Positions 15,209 to 22,360 of a stretch of DNA of 27,167 nucleotides are shown here, one piece after another; the stretch's first letter is position 1; the number at the start of each line of letters is the position of its first letter. This DNA comes from Methanobacteriota archaeon (lineage in GTDB: Archaea; Thermoplasmatota; DTKX01; GCA-020343715). The DNA lies in contig JAUVEQ010000001.1 of the NCBI GenBank assembly GCA_030594725.1, positions 1 through 27,167 on the forward strand, given 5' to 3'. The position numbers were made by a program, and so were the translations under genes. Under the pieces are notes generated by a model that was not told the DNA's origin, made no database searches, and saw only the letters and a program-made list of their open reading frames with translations.

Positions 15209-17155
15209 CTAATCCGAGAAGAATCCTCGGGCATCAGCGACCACGTCATACGAAGCCTCCAGTTCGGGCACCTCGCCCTTGAACTGCGCTGCCCGGCTGT
15301 CGAGGATCACCGCCACCCCCCGGTCCGTCTCGCTCCTGATCAACCTCCCGACAGCCTGCAGCAACTTCCGGGTGGTGGGGGCCTTGACGGCGTAGTCCCA
15401 GCCCCTTCCGAACTTGACCTCGTAGTAGTGGCGCATCGCCTTCTGCCGGGCCGTGGGCTTGGGGTAGGGTATGCCCACGACCACCGCCACCTCCAGACCC
15501 TTCCCGGGGAAGTCGAGCCCCTCGGAGACCCGGCCACCCACGACCGCCAGGAGGCAGTTCCCGTCCCCATTGGGCTGGCGGAAGGAATCGATCAGTCCCT
15601 CCAGGTCCGATGTGGGCATGCCCCGTTCCTCGTCGTAGATGTGATTGGTCAGTCGTCCGGCCACACCGTCGGAGATGAACCGCTGCTTCATGGCGAAGCT
15701 GGGGAAGAAGATGACCGTGTTGCGGGCCAGGGCGTTCACCAGCTGGACCGTTCGGTCCTCGATGCGCGCTATCATCCCCGGGTCCCGCTGAAGGTCCTCG
15801 TAACGTGTTGTGAGGTCCCGTCCATAGAGCAGCAACCGGTTCTCCGAGGGGAAGGGCGAGGGAAGGACGAGCAGTTGCGTCGACCCGGGCAACCCGATGG
15901 AGGCCCTGTACTCCTCCAGGGGCCGCAACGTGCCCGACATGTGGATGCTCGCGGCCGCGTCCCAGAGGGATGCGCACGCCTTGGAAGGGTCCATGCAGTA
16001 GCCTTCCAGCCACGACTCCCGGTCCTCCCGGGGCGTCCCGGGGGCCCGGGCCACCAGCTTGACGTAGTCCTCGGAATCCAGTTTCATGTACCCCTCGACG
16101 AAGCGGCCCGTGGCATGGACGAAGCTCCGGGCGAGCCGTCCCAGCTTCCGCCGCTGCTCCTTGAGGATCTCCCCGTGGGTGACGATGTTCTTTGCGATGG
16201 TCTGGGCCTTCACGGAGGTCACGCGGAACCGGGACATCAGCTCGGCATTGAACTCGTCGGGAGGGAACAGTCCGTCCTCGTCCACCACGTACTCGTCCGC
16301 GATGTCCATGACTATGGTCTCCAGCCCCTCGAGGAAGGTGGACAGGGCCAGGCCCTCGTGGACCTCGGGGTCCCCCATCTCCCCCGATTCCCGGCGGGCG
16401 CGCCTCAGGGTCTCCTGGGTGAGCTTGATGGACTGGAGGTCACGGGCGTAATCGGGCAGGTTGTGGGCCTCGTCGACCACCACCACCAGTTCCGATTCGT
16501 GACATCCCATCCAGTCCAGGAGCATCCTCCGGGTGAAGGGGAAGAAGAAGTAGATGTAGGGGGCGGTGACCACGGTCGCGTGCCGCAGGAGCTCCTTGGC
16601 CACCTCGTGGGCGCAGATGCGGCGTTCCTTGCAGTAGCGCATCAGGTCGCTGGCCGTGGGAAGCGTCTTGATCGCCCACTCCACCGTGAGGGGCATGTCC
16701 CACTCCAGGAGGCCGGCGAAGTAGGGACAGGACATCGGGTCCTTGGCCCCGCCCTCACGGGTCCTGGCCTTCCGGTCGGCGCAGAAGCGGGACAGCTCTT
16801 CCGAGTTGGCCGAGCCCACCTCCGGGTCGTCATGGGCCATGAAGCACATGTTCGCCCGTCCCTGTATCGCGGTGCCGAACACGGGATGGGTCCCGTTGAT
16901 GGCCCGCAGCTCCAGCAGGACCTGCTTCTGCTGGGCGTTGGTGCGGGTCAGATAGAGGACCCGCAGGTTCTCCTCCTTGGCGCCCGCTAGGCAGCCGGCG
17001 AGGGCGCAGACGGTCTTCCCCGTCCCGGTGGGGGACTCCACGACAAGATGCCCACCGTCCCGGACGGTACGCTCCACGGCATCCGCTAGGTCCAACTGGT
17101 GTGGCCTGGGCTGGTACGGGAAAAGGTGCTCGGCACCCGGGGTGGCCTCACTCAC
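15209..17155 (-). CDS. XPD/Rad3/DinG-type superfamily 2 DNA helicase
   Basis: The 648-residue product is an SF2 helicase of the XPD/Rad3/DinG type. It has the N-terminal PYQPRPHQ, Walker A SPTGTGKT at 41-48, motif Ia VLYLTRTNAQ, DEAH at 228-231, and the late motifs VVGGRVSEGLDFPGKGLE and QAVGRLIRSETDRGVAVILDSR. Between Walker A and DEAH are C104, C125, C143, C175 and C181; C104, C125, C143 and C181 fit the positions expected for the 4Fe-4S cluster of XPD. These enzymes unwind DNA 5' to 3' in repair. DinG-like family placement rather than true XPD cannot be ruled out. The GTG start at 17155 lies about 29 bp from a TATA box (CTTTAAAC, 17181-17188). Confidence 0.93.
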   Translation of the reverse strand: MSEATPGAEHLFPYQPRPHQLDLADAVERTVRDGGHLVVESPTGTGKTVCALAGCLAGAKEENLRVLYLTRTNAQQKQVLLELRAINGTHPVFGTAIQGRANMCFMAHDDPEVGSANSEELSRFCADRKARTREGGAKDPMSCPYFAGLLEWDMPLTVEWAIKTLPTASDLMRYCKERRICAHEVAKELLRHATVVTAPYIYFFFPFTRRMLLDWMGCHESELVVVVDEAHNLPDYARDLQSIKLTQETLRRARRESGEMGDPEVHEGLALSTFLEGLETIVMDIADEYVVDEDGLFPPDEFNAELMSRFRVTSVKAQTIAKNIVTHGEILKEQRRKLGRLARSFVHATGRFVEGYMKLDSEDYVKLVARAPGTPREDRESWLEGYCMDPSKACASLWDAAASIHMSGTLRPLEEYRASIGLPGSTQLLVLPSPFPSENRLLLYGRDLTTRYEDLQRDPGMIARIEDRTVQLVNALARNTVIFFPSFAMKQRFISDGVAGRLTNHIYDEERGMPTSDLEGLIDSFRQPNGDGNCLLAVVGGRVSEGLDFPGKGLEVAVVVGIPYPKPTARQKAMRHYYEVKFGRGWDYAVKAPTTRKLLQAVGRLIRSETDRGVAVILDSRAAQFKGEVPELEASYDVVADARGFFSD

Positions 17156-17180
17156 GCGGTCGACGGAGGGCGCCCTGGGG

Positions 17181-17188
17181 GTTTAAAG
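17181..17188 (-). promoter_or_regulatory. TATA box of the helicase gene
   Basis: CTTTAAAC on the minus strand is centred about 29 bp upstream of the GTG at 17155, giving a leaderless or nearly leaderless transcript. Confidence 0.5.
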
Positions 17189-17224
17189 GCTTGCCGGAGG
17201 GCAGTGAAAGTGCCGTGCCCTGTC

Positions 17225-17632
17225 CTACCGGGTGGACCAGATATCCTCTGGGATATCGTCGTAGATGGAGGACAGCTCGTCCTCTTCGGCGTCGAAGGCA
17301 TCATGTTCGCCGGTCAGGTCATCGATCTTGTTCTTGCGGAACAGCCAGTAGTGGATCCGCCACTCGCGGCCGTCGTAGAGGGTGGTCTCCTCGCGCTCGG
17401 TCATGAGGAGTCCCAGGTCCTCCAGCATGTAGAAGGCGTCCCGGTCCTCGGGCTCGAGGATATTGTCGATGATGGTATCGTTGTAACCGAAGAAGTTCAT
17501 CACGTGGGTGGCCAGCTGGTTAGCGGCCTCGGGCTGGATATCCTGCCGGTCGATGCTCTTCATAATGGCGGTCGAGAGCTGGGCGACCGTGAGAACTCTC
17601 TTGTCATCGGTCTTGAGGGCGATTCCTACCAT
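17225..17632 (-). CDS. Small acidic hypothetical protein, possible winged-helix (DUF6015-like)
   Basis: The 135-residue product is not recognised with certainty; it recalls small Thermoplasmata proteins grouped as DUF6015. It begins MVGIALKTDDKRVLTVAQLSTAIM, has a helical segment DIQPEAANQLATHVMNFFGYNDTIIDNILEPEDRDAFYMLEDLGLL, then a beta hairpin TEREETTLYDGREWRIHYWLF, and ends with an acidic tail EEDELSSIYDDIPEDIW. The helix-helix-hairpin order is compatible with a winged helix, so a DNA-binding role is possible. The ATG at 17632 was chosen over the GTG at 17638. A TATA box at 17697-17705 implies a leader of about 40 bases. It is upstream of the helicase on the same strand, 69 bp apart. Confidence 0.65.
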   Translation of the reverse strand: MVGIALKTDDKRVLTVAQLSTAIMKSIDRQDIQPEAANQLATHVMNFFGYNDTIIDNILEPEDRDAFYMLEDLGLLMTEREETTLYDGREWRIHYWLFRKNKIDDLTGEHDAFDAEEDELSSIYDDIPEDIWSTR

Positions 17633-17696
17633 GCGCACACATCCTAGAGAGAAGACTAAGGTCTCCCCCCGTATTTGGAATAGAGGAATCAGGTCC

Positions 17697-17705
17697 TATA
17701 TATTA
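17697..17705 (-). promoter_or_regulatory. TATA box of the small acidic protein gene
   Basis: TAATATATA on the minus strand, preceded by a purine-rich GGAAG resembling a BRE, predicts a transcript start near 17674 and a leader of about 40 bases. Confidence 0.55.
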
Positions 17706-17922
17706 CTTCCGGGGAATAGTTCCGGCCCGTCAACGTAAGGGCGCGCGGAAGGAGCGAATCAGCCAGCGGATAGCCATGACACAGCATGTCATGGTGCGCC
17801 AGGGTACGGACGGACTTCATGGCGTGTCATGGGGAGTTCCATGACGACCGAACCCGGACATCGGCGCCGCGTGAGGGCGCCAAGGGGGGGCGGTGCGGCG
17901 TCCGGGCCCAGGTCGGAGAAAC
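17706..17922. promoter_or_regulatory. Non-coding region before tiaS with inverted repeats
   Basis: No gene is supported between 17639 and 17963. The region contains a perfect 8-bp inverted repeat CCATGACA-N5-TGTCATGG at 17774-17794 and a perfect 7-bp one GTCATGG-N6-CCATGAC at 17826-17845, so GTCATGG or its complement occurs four times in 72 bp, with a near-copy TTCATGG at 17816-17822. Further on, GGCGCC occurs twice around a 7-base loop (17863-17881). The elements could be operators or stem-loops of a small RNA; neither is shown. Confidence 0.55.
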
Positions 17923-17930
17923 CATAAATA
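17923..17930 (+). promoter_or_regulatory. TATA box of tiaS
   Basis: CATAAATA is centred about 37 bp before the tiaS ATG at 17964, so a short leader of roughly 10 bases is likely. A GGAGG lies at 17952-17956 just before the ATG. Confidence 0.5.
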
Positions 17931-17963
17931 CCCTCCGTCCGCTGGAGGGCCGGAGGTCCCGGA

Positions 17964-19322
17964 ATGCTCCTCGGAGTGGACGACACCGACTCCCTCAAGG
18001 GAGGCTGCACCACCCACGTGGCAGTGCAGATGGCACTCCGTCTCCGGGAGGAGCTGGACCTGGTCCTCCTGGACCATCCGCGGCTGGTGAGGTTGAACCC
18101 CACGAACCCCTGGAAGACCCGGGGCAACGCCGCGCTGGCCATGCACCTGGGAACGCCAGGGGGCGCGCCCAGGGCGATCGGGGAATGGGGCGGGGTGCCC
18201 ATCCATTCCTATCCGGATGGCGTCGACGTCCCCCCAAGCCAGGAGGTCCTGGATGTGGCGTGGGCCGTCGTGGAGGAACTGACCTGGATCGAGGATGACC
18301 GCACCAATCCCGGTCTTGTCCTGTCCCGAGGACCCCCTCCCCCAGCATGGTACGACGAGGCGTTGCACACGATCCTGGAGGTTGACACCGTCGAACTAAG
18401 GCTCAGGGACGGGGGCCTTCTGTTCCGGGGCGAGGGTTCCCTCCGGGGCCTGATCGGCGCGTCGGCTGCCATCGCCTGGCCGATGGAGCGGACCACGTGG
18501 GAGCTGATCGCGTATCGCGGTAGGGACCGCTGGGGAACGCCCAGGGATGTGGACGCCTCGTCGGTGGAGGCCCTTGACGAACAATTTCCAAGCACCTTCG
18601 ACAGCTACGACCACGAGACGGGCTACCTCACAATGGTCCCATCTAGCCCCTGCCCGGTGCTCTTCGGCATCCGGGGCACCGACCCCGGTGACCTGCCAAG
18701 GGCCCTCGGGACCATCATCGGCGAGAAGCGGGCGGGCTGGGTCGAGTTCATCACCAACCAGGGGACGGACGACCATCTCGTTCCGAAGGCCCTCTCCGAC
18801 GTGAGACCATTCGAGAGCGTGGTGGTGAGGGGAGAGGTCACCAAGGCCCCCAGGACGATCCCGGGCGGCCACGTACTGTTCGAGATCGCCGACGGCAGAC
18901 GCCACCTGGCCGTCGCCGCCTACGAGCCCACCAAGGGGTTCCGCCACGTGGTGCGCGAGCTCCTTCCCGGGGACATCATCGTTGCCTGCGGCAGCATTCG
19001 CGAAGAGCCCCGGACATTGAACCTGGAGAAGTTCTCCCTGCTGGCCCTCGGGACCCCGACCCAGGTTGTGAAGGTCGGCAATCCCAAGTGCCCCGACTGC
19101 GGCAAATCGATGAAGTCCGTCGGCACGGGGACGGGTTACAGATGCGTCCGTTGCGGTGCAAGGGCCGGCGAGGGCGACGTCATCGAGGAGGTCCGAACCA
19201 GGGATGTGGCACCGGGTTGGTACGAGGTGCCGACCGGGGCCAGACGGCACCTGGCCCGACCGTTGAGGCTGGGCCTTCGCCCCGGGATGGAGGCCATCGG
19301 GACCGACTCTAGCATCTGCTGA
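17964..19322 (+). CDS. tiaS: tRNA(Ile2) 2-agmatinylcytidine synthetase TiaS
   Basis: The 452-residue product matches TiaS. It starts MLLGVDDTDSLKGGCTTHVAVQMA with the family DDTD at residues 6-9. It has RLNPTNPWKTRGNAALAMHL and the IEDDRTNPGLVLS segment of the catalytic part, an OB-fold-like stretch VVVRGEVTKAPRTIPGGHVLFEIADGRRHLAVAAYEP, and a C-terminal zinc ribbon CPDCGKSM...YRCVRCGAR. TiaS uses ATP to join agmatine to C34 of tRNA-Ile2, letting the CAU anticodon read AUA. It is essential where known. The agmatine would come from the PvlArgDC gene at 12591. A GGAGG precedes the ATG at 17964. Confidence 0.95.
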   Translation: MLLGVDDTDSLKGGCTTHVAVQMALRLREELDLVLLDHPRLVRLNPTNPWKTRGNAALAMHLGTPGGAPRAIGEWGGVPIHSYPDGVDVPPSQEVLDVAWAVVEELTWIEDDRTNPGLVLSRGPPPPAWYDEALHTILEVDTVELRLRDGGLLFRGEGSLRGLIGASAAIAWPMERTTWELIAYRGRDRWGTPRDVDASSVEALDEQFPSTFDSYDHETGYLTMVPSSPCPVLFGIRGTDPGDLPRALGTIIGEKRAGWVEFITNQGTDDHLVPKALSDVRPFESVVVRGEVTKAPRTIPGGHVLFEIADGRRHLAVAAYEPTKGFRHVVRELLPGDIIVACGSIREEPRTLNLEKFSLLALGTPTQVVKVGNPKCPDCGKSMKSVGTGTGYRCVRCGARAGEGDVIEEVRTRDVAPGWYEVPTGARRHLARPLRLGLRPGMEAIGTDSSIC

Positions 19323-19337
19323 AATTCTTGGCACAAT

Positions 19338-19345
19338 CCTTAATT
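19338..19345 (+). promoter_or_regulatory. TATA-like box of the prenyltransferase gene
   Basis: CCTTAATT is centred 28 bp upstream of the GTG at 19370, supporting that codon rather than the TTG at 19328 as the start. Confidence 0.45.
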
Positions 19346-19369
19346 GCATCCTCCCTCTTCCAAGGTGGA

Positions 19370-20332
19370 GTGACAATCGAAGGTACCAATACCCAAGCGT
19401 CTTCTGGTGACGCCACACTGACCGACTGGCTCGAGGAGCTCCGGGCTCCCTTCCTCACCGCCTCCATCATCCCCGTGCTCGTGGGCGGGGCGGTGGCCTG
19501 GGCCGCCCTCAAGGACCTGTGGGGCATGGACTGGTACCTGTTCTTCCTCACAATGATCGGCGTCGTGTTCCTTCATCTGGGAGCCAACGTCACCAACGAC
19601 TACTGGGACTTCCTTGGCGGGACCGACGTCATCAATCGCAACAGGACGGCCTTCTCCGGAGGCTCGAGCACCCTGGTCGACAAGCGTCTCTCCCCGAGGA
19701 AGGTGCTGAGGCTGGGCCAGGCGTTCCTGGCCCTTGGCTCCATCGTGGGCCTTTACCTGGTGTACCTGCTTGGTGAGGACGGCTGGATCATCCTGCTCCT
19801 GGGCATGATAGGCGTGGGTGGGGCGTACTTCTACTCCGCGCCACCGCTCTCCCTTGCGTCCAAGGGGATGGGCGATCTGGTCATCGGGGCCCTCTTCGGC
19901 CTGCTGGTCGTCCTCGGGACCTACTACATCCAGGTCAGGTCCTTCAGCTGGGAGGCCCTTGCCGCATCCATTCCAGTGTCACTGTGGATCGCAGCCGTCA
20001 TCTGGGTCAACCAGTTCCCGGACATGGAGGCCGACGAGGCATCCGGCAAGCGGACCCTGGTCGTTCGCTGGGGTGCGGAGCGGTCGATCGAGGTCTACAC
20101 CACGCTGCAGGTGGGAGCGATGGCGGTGATCGTCGGGGCCGTCATCATGAACCTCATGCCCTTGGCCGCCCTGGTGACCTTGGCCGCGTTCTTCCCCGCT
20201 GCAGGGGCCATCGCGGTGCTCAACCGCTCCCGGGGGATCTACCCCGACATGGAGCCAGCGATGGGGCTCACGGTCATCACCCACCTGATCGGCGGGACAC
20301 TCCTCTGCGTGGGCATTGTCGTTGGCGCTTGA
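19370..20332 (+). CDS. menA: UbiA-superfamily prenyltransferase, MenA-like
   Basis: The 320-residue membrane protein has about eight or nine helices and the two Asp-rich motifs of UbiA prenyltransferases: NDYWDFLGGTD at residues 76-86 and DMEADEASGKRTL from D218. This pattern is typical of MenA (1,4-dihydroxy-2-naphthoate polyprenyltransferase) of menaquinone biosynthesis. An archaeal lipid prenyltransferase or another quinone enzyme remains possible, because no other men genes are in the window. The GTG at 19370 was chosen because a TATA-like box sits 28 bp before it; the TTG at 19328 would lie upstream of that box. The gene follows tiaS by 47 bp on the same strand. Confidence 0.85.
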   Translation: MTIEGTNTQASSGDATLTDWLEELRAPFLTASIIPVLVGGAVAWAALKDLWGMDWYLFFLTMIGVVFLHLGANVTNDYWDFLGGTDVINRNRTAFSGGSSTLVDKRLSPRKVLRLGQAFLALGSIVGLYLVYLLGEDGWIILLLGMIGVGGAYFYSAPPLSLASKGMGDLVIGALFGLLVVLGTYYIQVRSFSWEALAASIPVSLWIAAVIWVNQFPDMEADEASGKRTLVVRWGAERSIEVYTTLQVGAMAVIVGAVIMNLMPLAALVTLAAFFPAAGAIAVLNRSRGIYPDMEPAMGLTVITHLIGGTLLCVGIVVGA

Positions 20333-20352
20333 CCATACTTCGCCCAAAACGT

Positions 20353-20360
20353 GATATAGA
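20353..20360 (+). promoter_or_regulatory. TATA box of the thioredoxin-fold lipoprotein gene
   Basis: GATATAGA is centred about 25 bp upstream of the ATG at 20381, supporting that start over the TTG at 20369. Confidence 0.5.
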
Positions 20361-20380
20361 CAGGCCGCTTGTGCATTGCC

Positions 20381-21355
20381 ATGGACCGGGCCACGCCCTT
20401 CATCGTCCTCCTTATCCTGTTGATGGTGGCGGTCCTCCCGGGCTGCCTGGATGAGGGTGAACCCGATGGGATGGAACTCCCTCACGAGGGGACCACAAAG
20501 TACTTCCGCATACCCGATTTCAACGTGACCACCCACGATGGCTCCACCCTTGGTCTGTGGAGCATCGATGCGGATTACGTCATCCTCCACGTTGTGGACC
20601 CGGCAGCAGACCCCTTTATGCCACAGTTCGCTCAGATAAGGAGCGTGCTCGGGCATTGGGACAACGTCACCGTAGAGGCCCTGACCATCCGCGACAGCCA
20701 GGTGTACGATGGAAGGACCGTGGGCGACCTGCGCGACGAGGTGGGTGCGGACTGGCCCTTCTCAACGCCCAAGGGCGTCATCAAGGACATCCTCTCGATC
20801 CAGGATTACCCGACCGTTCTCGTACTGGACACCGACCGGGTCATACTCGAGAGGAGCGACGAGGCCCTGGGTCAGGGTCGCATCGTCCAGGTGATCGAGG
20901 CCACCTGGGGCATCCAAATACTCGAGGATGTGCATCCCGAGGTCGGAGGTACGGTCCCAGACCTGGTGTGGCGGGACGTGGATGGCGTGGAGGGAAGGCT
21001 GTCGGACCTGCGCGGGTCCCCGGTCATCGTGAACGTCTGGGAGATGGAGTGCCCGTTCTGCCTCATGCTCTTCGAGGACCTGGAGAAGGTCTATTCGAAC
21101 TACTCCGGAGAGGGCCTCCAGATGGTCTCGCTGGACCTGATCACCTGGGAGACCGACGACGAGGTGCGGTCGGTGAGAGAATCGAACAATGCCACCTGGA
21201 CCTTCGCGGTGGACGGTGACAACATCCAGTCCCGCTACGACATCTGGCAATTGCCCCTCATCGTGCTCCTGGACGGTGACGGCGTGGTCCAGTGGACATG
21301 GACGGGATACGTCCACCACTCCATGATCGCGGAGAACGTCGAAAAGTTGATATAA
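20381..21355 (+). CDS. Lipoprotein with two thioredoxin/TlpA-like domains
   Basis: The 324-residue protein opens with a signal peptide ending in the lipobox LPGC (C22), so it is likely a membrane-attached lipoprotein outside the cell. Two thioredoxin-fold domains follow. The first (about residues 40-170) has the usual strand pattern but no CxxC. The second (about 180-324) has GSPVIVNVWEMECPFCLMLFEDL with C224-x-x-C227, YDIWQLPLIVLLDGDG (the cis-Pro loop) and the end YVHHSMIAENVEKL. TlpA/ResA proteins reduce disulfides in cytochrome maturation or protein folding. The first domain may be a structural duplicate. No thiol partner genes are near. The ATG at 20381 is supported by the TATA box. Confidence 0.85.
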   Translation: MDRATPFIVLLILLMVAVLPGCLDEGEPDGMELPHEGTTKYFRIPDFNVTTHDGSTLGLWSIDADYVILHVVDPAADPFMPQFAQIRSVLGHWDNVTVEALTIRDSQVYDGRTVGDLRDEVGADWPFSTPKGVIKDILSIQDYPTVLVLDTDRVILERSDEALGQGRIVQVIEATWGIQILEDVHPEVGGTVPDLVWRDVDGVEGRLSDLRGSPVIVNVWEMECPFCLMLFEDLEKVYSNYSGEGLQMVSLDLITWETDDEVRSVRESNNATWTFAVDGDNIQSRYDIWQLPLIVLLDGDGVVQWTWTGYVHHSMIAENVEKLI

Positions 21356-21356
21356 G
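21349..21356 (+). promoter_or_regulatory. TATA box of the 5S rRNA gene, containing the stop codon of the previous gene
   Basis: GATATAAG lies about 30 bp before the 5S rRNA. Its TAA (21353-21355) is the stop codon of the lipoprotein gene, so one element does both jobs. A perfect hairpin GGCGC-ATAC-GCGCC (21361-21374) lies between it and the rRNA. Confidence 0.55.
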
Positions 21357-21382
21357 GAATGGCGCATACGCGCCGTTCGCAG

Positions 21383-21515
21383 GTAAAGGTACGACGGTCA
21401 AAGCTGCGGAGATCACCCGGTCCCATCCCGAACCCGGTAGTTAAGGCCGCACACGTACATGGTTGTACTGTGGTGCTCGCGCCCATGGGAACCCATGAAA
21501 GCCGTCGACCTTTAC
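21383..21515 (+). rRNA. rrf: 5S ribosomal RNA
   Basis: The segment contains the 5S hallmarks: CGGTCAAAGC near the 5' end, CACCCGGTCCCATCCCGAAC and CCCGGTAGTTAAGG in the helix III/loop B-C part, GGTTGTACTGTGGTG, and a matching 3' end. The ends pair as GTAAAGGT (21383-21390) with ACCTTTAC (21508-21515), then a bulged A21391 and 7 more pairs. The terminal helix is therefore longer than usual for 5S, and the mature RNA may be trimmed to about 120 nt inside it. No 16S, 23S or tRNA gene is adjacent, so this 5S gene is unlinked, as in Thermoplasma relatives. No protein-coding ORF overlaps it credibly. Confidence 0.93.
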
Positions 21516-21565
21516 ATGCAATATTCTTCCCACCTTCGAAGGAGCCCTGGCTCCACCCGGTGGAC

Positions 21566-22024
21566 CTACTGGGACCTGATGATCTCGAGAAGGCCACGGG
21601 CCGCGTTGAGGAAGTTCCGGGCGGTGTCCACATCGAGGACCGGTGTCCAGCATCTGCGGCTGCTCCCCTTCGGCTCGGAGCATTCGACCAGGTTGCGGAT
21701 CGAGGGGGTCATCTCCTCGTGCTCCATCAGTGGATCGAGGGAATCGTTGTCCACCACCAGCACGGCGGAGACGCCCACTTCGGAGGGTATCAGGAAGGCG
21801 AGCTGTCGATCGCCGTACGAGTACTGCCAGGCCCACCGCCACCCCTCGCCGCACCAGAGGACACTCTCCCGGACCCTTGGCAGGTTCCGCAGTCCGTCCT
21901 GGAGGGCGGCCCATACCTGTCTGTGGGGAACGGGCAGCTTGGCCCGGGGTGAATCTGGTCCTGGACGGACACCCTCCACCTGGTAGGGGTTCGCGAGGCG
22001 GAACCTTTCTCGCTGTTCGGTCAT
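21566..22024 (-). CDS. Hypothetical protein, DUF3788-like
   Basis: The 152-residue product has the pattern VWAALQDGLRNLPRVRESVLWCGEGWRWAWQYSYGDRQLAFLIPSEVGVSAVLVVD, which recalls the DUF3788 family (a W/Y-rich strand pair, then an LIP.E..... strand). It ends with a helix TARNFLNAARGLLEIIRSQ. The family has no known function. The frame is open upstream into the next gene, but the ATG at 22024 (MTEQRERFRLANPYQ) is the natural start, with the neighbouring gene stopping 38 bp upstream. I cannot say what it binds. Confidence 0.65.
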   Translation of the reverse strand: MTEQRERFRLANPYQVEGVRPGPDSPRAKLPVPHRQVWAALQDGLRNLPRVRESVLWCGEGWRWAWQYSYGDRQLAFLIPSEVGVSAVLVVDNDSLDPLMEHEEMTPSIRNLVECSEPKGSSRRCWTPVLDVDTARNFLNAARGLLEIIRSQ

Positions 22025-22062
22025 CGGTCTGCTCCCTCGTTCTTTGTGGTCGTTCCGATGGT

Positions 22063-22302
22063 CTACTTCGACCAGGACATGCGCTGCAGCTTGCGCTCCT
22101 CCTTGGTCGCCTTCTTGTACTCCTTGTAGTGCTCCTTGCAGAGCTTGACCTTCTTGGGGTCCTTCACCTTGAACTTCATGTCGGGCACTGCCTTCTCGAC
22201 GGCCTTGGCACTCATGGACCGTTTCAAGGGTTCCTGACAGCCCTTTACGGAGCACAGGTCGGGATCGTCCTTCTTATCCTTCTTACGCCGGAACTCGACC
22301 AC
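22063..22302 (-). CDS. Small basic protein with cysteine/histidine pairs
   Basis: I do not recognise this 79-residue, Lys-rich protein. It contains two candidate metal ligands in DLCSVKGCQEP and two in LCKEHYKEY, which could form a small zinc site, and it ends in a charged helix KKATKEERKLQRMSWSK. The start is a GTG at 22302; a TATA box on the minus strand at 22343-22350 would give a leader of about 17 bases. The high basic charge suggests nucleic-acid or ribosome binding, but this is only an inference. It is upstream of the DUF3788-like gene on the same strand. Confidence 0.7.
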   Translation of the reverse strand: MVEFRRKKDKKDDPDLCSVKGCQEPLKRSMSAKAVEKAVPDMKFKVKDPKKVKLCKEHYKEYKKATKEERKLQRMSWSK

Positions 22303-22342
22303 GGGACTTCACATCCGCTACACGGTGGAATGGAGAGGCCTT

Positions 22343-22350
22343 GATAAATA
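22343..22350 (-). promoter_or_regulatory. TATA box of the small Cys/His protein gene
   Basis: TATTTATC on the minus strand is centred about 44 bp upstream of the GTG at 22302, predicting a leader of about 17 bases. Confidence 0.45.
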
Positions 22351-22360
22351 CGTTATCCCG

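Noticed and set aside
16829..16842. GTCATGG-G-CCATGA in the helicase, resembling the tiaS-upstream motif
   Set aside because: It lies in coding sequence (MAHDD region) with no spacing or promoter context; chance is the better explanation.
15170..16990. Long plus-strand ORF (606 codons) opposite the helicase
   Set aside because: It is antisense to a helicase with intact Walker A, DEAH and FeS cysteines; its own translation is low-complexity P/G/L/H/V-rich text with no recognisable domain. Long shadow frames are expected in GC-rich DNA.
17863..17881. GGCGCC-N7-GGCGCC considered as a terminator
   Set aside because: It is followed by G runs, not the T-rich tract expected of archaeal terminators, and no gene ends just before it on the plus strand.
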